From positions 19,530,001 to 19,594,000 of the forward strand of contig NW_026555337.1 in NCBI RefSeq assembly GCF_029017545.1: a DNA stretch of 64,000 nt. The letters are read 5' to 3'. The translations under genes were made by a program, and so were the position numbers. The stretch is from Prosopis cineraria. Lineage: Eukaryota; Streptophyta; Magnoliopsida; Fabales; Fabaceae. Below, piece by piece: positions 11,637-22,533 of this stretch (positions are counted from its first letter, which is position 1; each line of letters begins with the position of its first letter). The notes below the pieces were generated by a model. It was not told the origin of the DNA. It ran no database searches and saw only the letters and a program-made list of their open reading frames with translations.

Positions 11637-12093
11637 CTGATCAGGCAACAAGGGGGGAAAAAAAGAAGTTAATCAACTAGTAGCATTTCACAATTGCAAC
11701 CCCACCATTCACGTATTCTGAATATTTTCCCTATATTTATGTGTATGCATGTGTGTTTTTATCAAATACTCAATTTATTTATTTATCTCTAAATCTCCCA
11801 CCTGAAAAAAAAACAGTCAAACATACACATCAAGGAAGGGCAAATGACAAAAAAATACTGGCAATGGTGAAAACATCATATTGCTAAATGCTTAGGATAT
11901 ATTATATGTGTGCTCTTCCATTGCTGAAAACATCATATTTTCTGTATAATAAAAATGGTATGATTCAATTTCAATCAGAAAACAAGTTATATGATTTTTA
12001 ATGTAAATGTATATGTTCCTCATTTGACAAAATACCTGTGAAGAAATTTCCTAATTAATCTTCAAAATGATATAAATTAGTTACAACATATAC

Positions 12094-12321
12094 CTCTGTT
12101 ATATTGTTGTCATTGATGGGATCATCTCTGTCGAGTAACATGTCTTTTCCTTTGCCATTTATGACATTTTCAAAGTTCTTTGTGATTTGATCATTGGTTG
12201 AAGCTTTATCTTTTTGTTGCGTCATATTCATACCTGGCTTTCTTATTTGAACCAATTCTTCATTTTCTCTACTTGAAGGTTGAATGACCATTATTTGTGC
12301 TTTGCTTTTGTATTCAATTTC
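12094..12321 (-). pseudogene. TNL tail penultimate exon, copy 1
   Basis: A polar exon bounded by TGTGTAG (acceptor) and GAGGTATAT (donor). It shares SSRENEE, DQIT, VING.GKD and DDPIN.NNITE with the copy at about 13574-13801. No known domain was recognised. Confidence 0.6.
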
Positions 12322-13029
12322 CTACACAATATTTGTGAAAACTCAAGAAGACTTATAGACTGATCCACCAAAAATCTAATAAATGTCTCAAAATCCAAAA
12401 CAAATGAGCTTAATTACCTGTAGCGGTAGAAATTTGCTATGGAGATCCTCCTTACTTGAAACAAGGGAGTCTTGTTCTGTTTTTGTTAAATATGTGAACT
12501 AAATATCATTGTTTTCAAAGTATATGAAGGATATATTGGGATATGCACATCCACATTCACGGCATTCTAGAATTTGATCAACATTGTAAGAAATTTACTT
12601 GAAATAAAATGAGGGACATGATTATTCCATTAAATTATATTTTTTAAAAGTTGGATGAGTCCTACTCCTAATGATATTTTTAGAAAAATAAAGAGGACTA
12701 GAGCATCACCTTGGTTGACACTGATGGAACCCTAAATGTAAAAAAAATATCAAGTTGAAATGTAGTTAATTAATTAATATGGAAGGTAAAGGATATATAA
12801 AGTGATTAAAAATATTCAAATTCAAAAAAAGAAATATAAGAACTTACTGAAATAACATGATTATCCTCCATCAACCACCTCTTTTTTAGCGTTGGTTGCT
12901 CTTCTGTGGAAGGACTATCATTATTGACATGCACACTTGCATACATATACAAGTGGACAGAAAATTAGAGTGTAAATAATTAAAATTCTTTTAACATAGA
13001 AATCATTAATATCAAACAATTAATTAGAA

Positions 13030-14600
13030 TGTAAATAATTAGAATGTAAATCATATGAATAAGGTTTCTACGTCAAACAATTTTCAGTGAATTAAAATGA
13101 GCCAAATCTTGATACCAAAACCATTACAAGAGTCTAGAGCCCAGAATTTATATCTAACAAAGGAGTTCAAATTAAAGAGTCCAATGATAATTCATTTTAG
13201 TTTCTTGTAATGGAGAAATATGATAAAGAAGAAGAATAGAGCGAGGCAACGAAAGTGAAGAGATTAAAACACAAAAACCATGGATGATGTCTTCTCTGGT
13301 CATATGGATCCTTATTATTGTTAGCATGACTTGTTCCTTCATATTCACATTCCATTGGATCCCATGTCATGCTGCTTTTGGTATTTGAGTCATATATGTA
13401 GTCTTGTCCGATCATCTAATCATGCAAATAGGAAAAAAAACAAAAAGAGTAAACCAACTAGCAGTATTTCCTGATAATTTTAATGTAAATATATATGTTC
13501 CTCACTTGAAAAAATACCTGTAAAAAATTTCTTGATTAATCTTAAAAAAATATATAATTAATCACAATATATACCTCTGTTATATTGTTGCCATTAATGG
13601 GATCATCTTTGTAGAGTACAATGTCTTTTCCTCTACCATTTATGACATATTCACAGCTCTCTGTGATTTGATCACTGGTTAAAGCTTCGTCTTGTTGATG
13701 TGGCATATTATTATTTAGCCTCCTTACTTTAACTGATTCTTCATTTTCTCTACTTGAAAATTGAATGTTTATTGTCTGCGTTTTGCTTTTCGTATTCAAT
13801 TTCCTGCACAATATTTGTGAAAACTCAACAAGACTTGCAGATTAATCCACTAAAAACTGAGTAAACGTCCCAAAATCTGAAACAAATGAGCTTACTTACT
13901 TGTAGCCGCAGAAGATTGCTATGGAAATCCTTCTTACCTGAAACAGGGTTAAATGAGAGAACTAAATATCATTGTTTTCAAAACTATGTGAAAGAGATAT
14001 TGGAATATACACATACATTCACAGCATTCTAGAATTTGATCAACACTGTAAGAAATTTACTTGAAATAAAAGGATGGATATGATTATCACATTTAATTTT
14101 TTGGAAGTTGGATGCATCCTAATCATATTTTTAGGAAAACTAAAGAGGACTAGAGCATCACCTTGGTTTTATTTTTTGGATGAAAAGGCAAATTACATTA
14201 ACTAAAGAGATAGAGTACAAGGGGCTGCTAAAGCAAGAAAGGCATTGAAAGGAAATTGACAAGAGCATCACCTTGGTCGACACTCATGGAATCTCGAATC
14301 TAAAAAATCAGATAAATTGAAATGTGGTTAATTAATTAATATGGAAGTTAAAGGCCATATAAAGTGATTAAAAAATTCAAATTCAAAAAAAAAACAAGAA
14401 CTTACTAAAATAAGATCATTATCTTCCATCAACCGCCTCTTTTTCAGCGTTGGTTGCTCTTCTGCGGAAGGACTATCATTATTGAGATGCATGCATACAT
14501 ATGCAATTAAGTGAATATAAAATTAGAATGTAAATAACTAAAATTCTTCTAATAACATGAACATCTTTATCAATTATTATTAATTACTAATTATTATTTC
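13030..14600 (-). repeat. TNL tail-exon unit 2 (adjacent to the C-JID exon)
   Basis: Second copy of the tail exons on the minus strand: EEQPTLKKRRLMEDND (about 14405-14470), IRDSMSVDQ (about 14272-14300), GKKDFHSNLLRLQ (about 13905-13945), the polar exon at about 13574-13801 (SSRENEESVKVRRLNNN) and the last exon at 13197-13412 (SSMTWDPMECEYEGTSHA, HPWFLCFNLFTFVASLYSSS). Order and borders match unit 1. It is the unit nearest the NBS-LRR body and so the likelier true end of the ancestral gene. A LINE-like fragment lies beside the short IRDSMSVDQ exon. Confidence 0.72.
14152..14276 (-). mobile_element. Short LINE-like insertion with 15-bp target-site duplication
   Basis: AGAGCATCACCTTGG is present at both 14152-14166 and 14262-14276. 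Between them are 95 bp that on the minus strand end in CCTTTTCATCCAAAAAATAA, an A-rich tail like those of plant L1 LINEs. The equivalent site in unit 1 (near 12703) has one copy and no insert. A 5'-truncated LINE or a SINE would look like this. Confidence 0.75.
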
Positions 14601-14927
14601 TCATTACTTTTCACTATCACCAGAGCTTCACTGCCAAATGATTTATTTATTTATTTGAGGTAAGTATACACAATATCTATGTAAAAGAAAATATATGTAC
14701 ATTTAATTGCATAACTTATGTTTAATTTTTAAATAATATATAATGTAACCAAATTGAATTCATATATCACCTACAACCTATGAAATTTAAAAATTTCCCC
14801 CTAGGTTGAAATATCTTTTTATTTTATTTTAAATGTTAACTTATAAAAAGAAAAACAGAGAAAAAAGTAGTTTAGTCAAGCAACATAAAATTTTAGTACA
14901 ATCTAGTGTATTAAATGGAATACGTAC

Positions 14928-15498
14928 CTTGGACAATATTCATGGGAATTGAATTAAATTTAGGACAAGTGAATTGGATATCTTCCATGTTAAAATCTTG
15001 TTCCAGTATATAGATTCCACTCTCCTTTACAACATCCATCCAATCAGGTAGTGATGGGGAAAATGAAAAGAAAACCTCCGCATAATGCCACACACCTTCT
15101 TATAATCCATCAATTACTTTATCATCTCCATCAAAGTATTCCTCTCGAAGATCACAGATGATTATATGTTCGTGATCCCATAAACTTCCTGACCACAATG
15201 TAGCATCATATTTGTCCAATATCGTAGATATTCTTTCTCCATTAATTACTGCTTTAGGGACCGCATGTATAAATGTATGTTTACAAGCCATGTCACCATT
15301 AAATTTGAGAAGAGCACAAAGACATAGAGTTGGAAAGGAGTTACGAAACCAAAATGACAAAGGTGCTCCTTTGCTACAGTGATGGAACCATTCTGGAATG
15401 CTTGATGCTGGCACAACGAATTCTGTTTTCAGAAATTCAAAACACTCATCATCAACAATCTCCACATCTCTGATCACTACAGCCCCAATAATTAGCTG
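14928..15498 (-). pseudogene. TNL exon: post-LRR C-JID domain
   Basis: It begins after TTTCACAG and ends at CCAAG before GTACGT. IPEWFHHCSKGAPLSFWFRN and FPTLCLCALLKFNG are the C-JID (C-terminal jelly-roll/Ig-like) signature found in plant TNLs, where the domain helps recognise ligands. The exon also holds NMEDIQFT near its end. An in-frame TAA at about 15107-15109 (DGL, stop, EGVWHYAEV) breaks it. Confidence 0.85.
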
Positions 15499-15597
15499 CT
15501 GTGAAACAAAAATAAATGTTGAGAAACATATATATATAGAGTCACATAAATACTTAACAGAGATGTTCAGAAAATCAGAGGCAGAAAAATTAATGAC

Positions 15598-16365
15598 CTC
15601 ACTCAACATTAAGTTTCTCGACTCTAAACTCAATGATATGCAACCTTCTGCATCCGACTGTCTTATGTTTGGTGGAATCCCTTCCACTTCTCGCCGATGC
15701 CTGCACCAAAGTAAACTAAGCCTCCACAAAAAGCGACATTCTTTTATGCATGCTGGCAGAATTGTAATAAAGTCATTGTTGCTCAAGTCCAACTCTCTCA
15801 TGGTGGAGAACCAAGAAAGATAACTTTGAAGGCTCTTCCTGCTTGATATATTACATTCTGTGAGGTCAACAATATCTAAGTTTGGAAATAGAATCACTTC
15901 CTTCAGCAACTTTCCACAACCTTCATCAACATTATCACATTGTCCTCGCAACAGAAAATCCATATTTGGTGGCTTAACTTTCCCACTAATTGTTACCCCC
16001 TCAAGTTGAGTAAGATTGCAAATAGTTGAAGGAAGTTCTTCCATTCCAGTTTCCCAAAAAGACAGTTCAGTTGGTTGCACTTTCTCTAGTATTTCTGGAA
16101 AGCACTTTAGGCTTTTGCAACCAGTAAGTTCGAGCCTTTGAAGATACGGTGACTTGATACCGTGGGGAAAGGTTTTAAGTTTGGCACATGCTTGCACATT
16201 CAAGGTTTCAAGTTTTGTTAATTCTCCAACAGAATCCTCAATTGCAATTAAATTTTGGCATCCATAAACACACAATTCCTTTAAATTTGAGAGGCCAGAT
16301 AAATTAGGTATTTGTGTAATGTAATGGCAATATCCAAGATTCAAAGTACTTAGATTTGAGACATT
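15598..16365 (-). pseudogene. TNL exon: leucine-rich repeats
   Basis: It begins after TTTTGCAG. It is open throughout and has about eight LRRs of the TNL type (LSTLNLGYCHYITQIPNLSG, LKELCVYGCQNL, LETLNVQACAKLKTFP, LQRLELTGCKSLKCFPE, MRELDLSNNDFITILPAC). The donor at 15597 (GAG then GTCATT) is weak. The following 99-bp intron is also open, so retention would not break the frame. Confidence 0.88.
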
Positions 16366-16467
16366 CTGCAAAAGACAAAACCATAAAAAAATTCCAAGTA
16401 AAGAAATGATCAAAATCGAGACTACCTATATCCAAACAAATACACAAAAGATGGAGTCCTTAATTAC

Positions 16468-16746
16468 CTTAATCATTTCTACTGACTTTAGACAACCAAG
16501 TCCCATATCCAATTCAAAAAGTTCCTTTGGATGAAAGTTGAGTGGCAAACATGATGAAGGATATCTCGGCCATCTCAACACTTTCAAACTATTAGGTAGA
16601 TATTTGGGGCCTTCTAAAAGCTTCATATTCTCATTCAACATAAGAATTTTGAGATTCTTCATCTTCTTGAAGGCTTTTCCATCCCAATTCACTTCTATAC
16701 ATTTGGATTGATCTCTTGAAATTATAATACCAACTTCTTCTGATCC
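16468..16746 (-). pseudogene. TNL exon: first LRR exon
   Basis: Bounded by GCTAAG (acceptor) and TTAAG before GTAATT. It contains NWDGKAFKKMKNLKILMLNE, PKYLPNSLKVLRWPRYPSSC and LPLNFHPKELFELDM, the standard NB-ARC to LRR linker and first repeat of TNLs. The frame is open. Confidence 0.87.
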
Positions 16747-16789
16747 CTTAGCCAAAAATAAAAGCAAATCATAAATATTAGGAGTTTGA

Positions 16790-19126
16790 TATGTATGTAT
16801 GACTGCATATTTGGCAACAAGAAAACCATTTATGTCACATTTTTTCCCATAGAACTTGTATTAGTTAGGAAGTATACATCTGCCAATTGCGCAGACCTAG
16901 CTTGTTGATACTCAGCTACAAACATAACAAACAAAATTATATAAACTAATAAAGTCAAGCACTCTTATCATTTTTTAGCTAATCATATAAAAAAAACCAT
17001 TTTAGGTCACCCAGTCTTTATTTGAATCGTAAGCATTCACTTTCTAAGTTGAAAGCACATAACAACTTATAAGAACAGTAATATTATAAAGAAAAAGCAC
17101 ATCACAGTTAGTGTTATTTATATAGACTTCCCCCAAAACATGAAACAGAGGAAAACAATATGAAGAAACAAAGCGGAGAACAATTTTGTCCTAATCAAAT
17201 TTTTAATAATATTAAAGAAGAAAACAAAAATTTGCATAAATCAAAAGCCATTCCTTATTAGATATTTGACTGAGGTTTTTTCCCCCCTAATCTTACCAAA
17301 GATCATTTGTCGCGTTTTAGCTCCGTTTTATGAAACGTTATTTAATTATGAATTCAACTTTATGAATTTATTTCTAATTAAGCCAATAAAACTCTATTGT
17401 TAAATGAATATTCGGAGACAAATTATGTTGGGATTTTTAATCATCATCACTGTAATATCACATAAATCGTAAGATCGCACTTTTTTGAACGCTTATCTAA
17501 TTCAAAATAAGAATTTTGAGATTCATCATCTTGTTGAAAGCTTTTCCCTCCTAGTTTACATATGTACATTTGGAAAAATTATCTAAAACTATGATCCTAA
17601 AGCCAAATAGTAAAAATCATACTTCTTCCGTTTCTATTTATAGAAAAAACTATTACTTTTTACTTATTTTTTATATATAAGCAAAATTATCTATTTCAAT
17701 AAGTATTTATTATTTATTTTTTAAATCACCCCTCATAATTTATATTAACAAGTTAATAATTAATGCTTTCTTATGTTGATTAACATAGGGCATTTTAGTT
17801 TAGTTTTTTTTCTTCAGACATAAGTATTATGATTAATTAACTTTTTTAAATTGTGTGATAGAGTTTATTTTTATGTATATAAAAATGGAGGGAGTACATC
17901 ATTAGCTGCACACATACATATGTCTTTTTTTTTATGAAATACTTATTATAATTTCAATTTTATGCATTCATTTATAAGCCGACAAAAATGAATCGTTAAA
18001 TAGTTATGAGTACTGATAGTATTAAATATCATAAAACAACTACAGGAAAATTTAATTCCATAGTCAAAATTAAAAACACGATGTGCATAAAGTTATAATT
18101 CGATCAAGTAAATCTTTTTTGACATGTTACCTTTTTTAAGAAAAACATCTCTAAAAAAACCAATTCACCCGGCTTAGTCTTTATTTTAATTTTTTCAAAG
18201 AAAATAAATATATTACATTAAAGTAAAAAGATTAAAGTAAGTATAATAACAGTGTGAGGACCAAGACAAGAAACTAAAAATTCGAAAAGAAATAATCCTC
18301 ATGTAATTGATTTCAATTATAAATTAAGTCTTGATTTCGAATAAACATTCACTACAGGAAAACGCGCAAGTTAACAACTCAATATAAAATAAGGAAAATA
18401 AATGTAAACTTCATCAATTGTGATTCCTCCAAAAAAATGGTGAAAAGAACAATAAAATTATAAGGAAAAAATGGGAAAAAAGTTGATAATCTATATATAT
18501 AGTGTACACTTACTGTACGTTATTCTCCAAAACAGGAACAACTTATTGGGGGGGGGGGAATTAAATATCATCAATAGTGATGCCACCAAAATTGAAGAAA
18601 TTATGCAAATTAGAAAGAACAATAAGATTATATATATATAAAGCAAGGAAAAAAAAAGCATATCCCAATTAGTGTTGTTCTTCCTCCAAATCATCAACAA
18701 GAAGAAAGTAAGATCAAGAAACAAAGAGGAAAACGATGAAGTCCGGTCCTAGCTAGCTAATTAAAATTTTCATAATATTACAAAAGAAAACCAAAATTTA
18801 AATAGATCAAAAGTCATTTATTATTAGATATTTGACTTTAAGTTTTTTTCCCCCTAATCTTAACCAATGGCCCTTCGTTGTATTTTAACCCTGTGTTTTA
18901 TGAAGCATTCTTTAATTTTGATTCAAATTATAAACATTCACTTCTCGGAGAACACCAACCCACTCCTCAGGATCATTCTATTTGTTTCAGTCATTCATTC
19001 AAACTATAAGCATTCACTTCCTAAGTCAAAAACATAATATGTAACTTGCATGAAGAAAATAAAAGCAAACCATATCTTTAAACAGGAAAGAAAAGAAAGT
19101 AGAGTATCCAAATTAGTGCTACTCAC
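16790..19126. other. TNL intron with internal duplications of exon edges
   Basis: A 2.4-kb intron. 17500-17600 is a decayed copy of LRR-exon sequence at about 16640-16725, and 17030-17150 resembles 19010-19150, which includes the end of the NB-ARC exon. 17100-17360 and 18660-18930 are also related. So a block covering an exon end, intron and exon start was tandemly duplicated and has decayed. Confidence 0.6.
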
Positions 19127-20235
19127 TGTATTTTTTTTCCAAAACATGAACAATATCTTGATTGATCCATAACCTAGTGCATTTTCTGGGCTCGTTTGGC
19201 GATTCTTGACGAACAATTTCTCTTCCCATATCTTGTATTAAATTGTGCATCTTGATACAACCATACTGAATCTTTATGAGGCATTTGTCTACCAACACGC
19301 TAATACTATAGTATGGATCAATATTGTGAACAAGTTTCTTCATTTTTTCAACATAGTTCAAACTTCCATCCACGAAGCGATTGAAGAAGCAAGCAATATC
19401 AAGAAAAATTCCTTTTTCAGTTGGTTCTAAGCCATTGTAGCTTACTTTCAATAGTTGATGATTTTTTCATTGGGAATTCTTTCATATAGATTTAATGCAG
19501 ATTCCCACTCCTTCACTGTCTTACCTTGCAAGTTAGAGCCTATAACTTCTAGTGCTAAGGGAAGACCTTGTGCATAATGTATCAAATTTTCCACAACTTC
19601 CTTGTGGCTTGCATGAACTTGCATACTTCTAAAACCTTTCCAACTTAATAATTTAAGAGATTCTTCATCATTCAATGCTCTAATCTCATATTTTCTCTCA
19701 ACTCCAAGTTTTTCAAGTAAATGTTTGTCCCTCGTCGTAATAATGATCCTATACTACTAGTACCAAACCAATCACAGTTACCGGCTAATTTTTGCAATTG
19801 CCCATGCTTATCAACATTATCAAGGATCAAAAGATTTTCTTTTGTTTGAGCCTCTTTTTTATAATTGTAACTCCTTTGTTCACATCTTCAATTTTCATCT
19901 CGATCTCTAAAATCTCTGAAAGTATTCTCCCTTGCATTCTTTCCAAACTACTTGAGTTTCCTTTAATATCATGGAGGAAGCATAGACCTTCAAAATTATC
20001 TGCCAATGAGTTATACATGACTTGAGCTATAGTTGTTTTACCCATTCCCCCTATTCCATAAATTCCAAACATGATGACCTCTTCGTTTGATTCAAGCTGT
20101 AATTGAGGGTTTATTTGTTGCAATCTGTGGTCTATTCCAACAAGATAATCATCGACATGTAAGGGGAGCCTATTGATTTTGCTAGAGATTTCTTTCACAA
20201 TCTCTTCAATTAATTGATATTCATATGGACCATCC
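19127..20235 (-). pseudogene. TNL exon: NB-ARC nucleotide-binding domain
   Basis: It begins after TTTGTCAG and ends ATACA before GTGAGT. Motifs in order are the P-loop GIYGIGGMGKTTIAQVMYNS, kinase-2 LLILDNVD, RNBS-B IITTRDKHLL, GLPLALEVIGSNL, RNBS-D FLDIACFFNRF, and MHNLIQDMGREIVRQESP (MHN in place of the usual MHD). Three frameshifts break it: near 19832 (after RLKQK), near 19747 (before IITTRD) and near 19450 (before LKVSYN). Confidence 0.92.
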
Positions 20236-20375
20236 CTGACAAATTACAAAAAAAAAAAAATATACGAGAGAAATCACAATAAATCCATGTTTACTATGTA
20301 AGAAATCCATAATAATTTTCTTATACTAATATGAAGCTAGTAAAAGAAAAATCAAGGATTAATGGTGCAAATTAC

Positions 20376-20864
20376 CTTGACATGAGATGTTTGCCACAGA
20401 TATTTGCCACTTCATGTAGTGCAAGCTTTCAACCCTGCATCTTGTCTTCATCAGCTCTGTTTTTAATTTTATGGTCATCCAAAGCTTGTGCATAGTTCCC
20501 TTTTTGAAGTCTCACTTCTGAGGGCTCCACTTCATAAAAGATTGGTCAAATTCTCCGTCCATCTCTCTTAAAACATTGATGGATGTGGACAAGTTCATCA
20601 AGGCAAAATGTTGAGGACGTGTAGTTTTTAGAAAATACACAGGTGGCCATCCTAGATTCTTCGATTGCTTTGCAAAGTATGGAGTAATTTCATCTCCCTT
20701 TCTTATTTCCTCATCATCAAAGAAGGTGTGAACTCCCTTTTTAGTTAGATCATGATATAGATTGCCTATAAACCATAACGAGTATCTTCTCCTCTAAAAT
20801 TGATAAAGACATCATAAGTTCAATGATCATGGATGGAAGATGATGTTGATGCTTGTGTTGTCAT
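20376..20864 (-). pseudogene. TNL exon: TIR domain
   Basis: Start ATG at 20862-20864 (MTTQASTSSSIHDH), then TYDVFINFRGEDTRYG, GNLYHDLTKKGVHTFFDDEE, IRKGDEITP, AIEESRMATCVFSKNYTSS, FCLDELVHI and PIFYEVEPSEVR, ending at TCAAG before GTAATT. The Glu expected for TIR NADase activity would be in CLDEL. Breaks: TGA between HDH and TYDVF, 1-bp losses after RYG and after FAK, TGA after GRI, and TGA after MQG where relatives have Trp. Confidence 0.88.
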
Positions 20865-20867
20865 GAT

Positions 20868-21399
20868 AGCTTGTCTTGGAGGATTAAAACCAAGATATCA
20901 ATTTGGTCAAAAAAAAAACCAAGATATCAAAGTTTCTCCAAAATTGAGGTGCAAACGAAGCAGTTCAAAAAAAAAAAAAAAAAAGAGTTCACTAACAGAT
21001 CCGAATGAGTTTACTTACTGTGCAAGCCTAACTGAAGCAGCTGTGAGGCATAATAAAGCAGCAATAGGAACTAACAAGAACAAAGATGGAGTCTGCAATT
21101 GCTTTTCTTCATCTCAATCGTCGGTAAAAGATGAAGCAATGGGAACACCGTACCCTGAATATGCAGAAGACAAGTTACAAGGTCTTGGGTTCTTCATTCT
21201 GCCTTTCTGGTGTTCTTTACTTTGCCGAGTTACAGAGTCTTCAGAGATCCTCGCTCTGTTTTTGATGCACAAGAAAAAGCTTTTCAACACTGATCAGGAT
21301 CCATCTATTGTGGTTGCTTCTAACATCCCCAAGCTTCTTTCTTTTTTCCAGCAGTTTAAATTTTCTGTCTTGTCTTTGCCGCCTTCAGGACTTTTTTAA
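20868..21399 (+). other. Unrecognised open reading frame upstream of the TNL
   Basis: A frame runs to a TAA at 21397. Its first codons (from 20833) are only the antisense of the TNL start exon. From about 20990 the protein (LTDPNEFTYCASLTEAAVRH, YPEYAEDKLQGLGFFILPFW) looks less random than its surroundings, after a Lys/Ser run encoded by poly-A. I do not recognise a family. It could be a captured gene fragment or chance. Confidence 0.25.
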
Positions 21400-22533
21400 T
21401 TTTAATGCTTGCCAGGTCATTTACTTCTGATGTATTTTTCTTTATTTATAAAATTGACTCCTTTAATTAAACAAAAAATGCTTTTTCTTTTTTTTTTATT
21501 TTTTGGAAAAAGATACAAATTGCAATCCCATGATATTGATATTGGAGAAAACTTTATCGTATAAAATAAGTGTGGCCTTAGAAAGTGGAATTTTTTGGGG
21601 AGTGAATTCTCTCCTAATCCTCTTTCTCCTTTTGTTTCCTCCTTCATCTCATCTCTACTCTTAAATAATAAAACAAATGGTTAAGATTTAATTTTTTTTT
21701 CAACAAATTTGATTTTTTTTATAAGTAATTATCATATAAAAAATAAATTTAAATTGTCAAGACTTGACTTGCACAATTCATAGTTGCATACTATTATTGA
21801 AATTTTATTGCAATTACTCCCTCTGTTAAAAAATACAAGACATTTTTGAAAAATTGAATGTTAAAAAATGTAAGGCATTTTTAGTGTTTTGAGGTATAAT
21901 CATTGCTTCTTCTTTTTTTTAAAAGTGCTTCTATTAATAATAACTTTATATTTATTGTAGGGTATTTATAGGGATAAATATGAAAAGATAGGGTTAATTA
22001 GAAAGTAAATAACTATTTTATTGGAGGATGAGATTTGGTTAAAAATATCTTATATTTTTTAATGGTGAAGTATAAATTTAGCATGTTACATTTTAACAAT
22101 TTAAAATTACTCATTTATTTTATTGAGGGCATTTAGTTAAGAGAGCTAAATTTGTTCATCTTATGATCTTGATTTGGAGTTTGAGTTTGAGACATGTAAT
22201 CATATTATCGGACTAGTCATAACATTTGTTCAAGAATTAATAGTTATAAATGAAATATTTTATATTATTAAATCAATCAAGACATTAACTTAATTATTTA
22301 TTTCACTAATTGAGCAGATTAACTCAAATTTTCATACTATTTTTTAAGTATTTATTTTATTTTTAAGTGCTTAAAATTTCATAACTCTTTATAAGAATAA
22401 GTATTTTTTTTGCCAAAATAATAAATATGGTTTACTATTTTTTTTCAAATTTAAAATTAGAATTGAGGAAACCATCTCTAATACTATATATGTAATGGAT
22501 AGACCGATATATATTCCAATTCATCATTCAATG
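21400..22533. other. AT-rich intergenic sequence, no gene seen
   Basis: Long A and T runs without protein-like frames. 21815-22100 contains a diverged inverted pair (around TACAAGACATTTTTGAAAAATTG and TCTTATATTTTTTAATGG) that may be a short MITE. Confidence 0.45.

Larger units (their letters stand above)
11229..13029 (-). repeat. TNL tail-exon unit 1 (tandem duplicate of unit 2)
   Basis: Read on the minus strand, this unit repeats the tail exons found at about 13030-14600. Readable pieces are EEQPTLKKRWLMEDNHVI (about 12850-12910), a short exon ending GSISVNQ (about 12705), KEDLHSKFLPLQ (about 12420-12460), a longer exon at 12094-12321 (VIQPSSRENEELVQIRKPG, then NDQITKNFENVINGKGKDM) and a last exon at 11442-11636 (MTWDPMEWEEYEATSHDH, then HPWFLCFHLFTFVASLCSSS and a stop). 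The last exon ends in a hydrophobic stretch after an Arg/Asp-rich hinge. Function is unknown. It lies downstream of the stop in unit 2, so it would be used only by alternative splicing or if the duplicated tail replaced the first. Confidence 0.72.
13197..20864 (-). pseudogene. TIR-NBS-LRR disease-resistance gene (TNL), pseudogene
   Basis: TNLs are intracellular immune receptors that bind nucleotides and signal through TIR NADase activity after recognising pathogen effectors. The order here is TIR exon 20376-20864, NB-ARC exon 19127-20235, LRR exons 16468-16746 and 15598-16365, a post-LRR C-JID exon 14928-15498, then the tail exons of unit 2. The usual TNL exon plan (TIR, NB-ARC, several LRR exons) is kept. 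I count at least nine disabling changes: TGA in the leader, two 1-bp losses and two TGAs in the TIR exon, three frameshifts in NB-ARC, and TAA in the C-JID exon. The wording (GLPLALEVIGSNLxGK, YERIPN, EIVRQESPNEP) is like legume and fabid TNLs. The LRR part is shorter than usual. Confidence 0.9.

Noticed and set aside
15398..15823. 141-codon frame on the plus strand
   Set aside because: Antisense shadow of the TNL LRR and C-JID exons, which show clear domain motifs on the minus strand.
18347..18375. CACTACAGGAAAACGCGCAAG as a possible CACTA end
   Set aside because: No matching inverted end, subterminal array or duplicated trinucleotide nearby.
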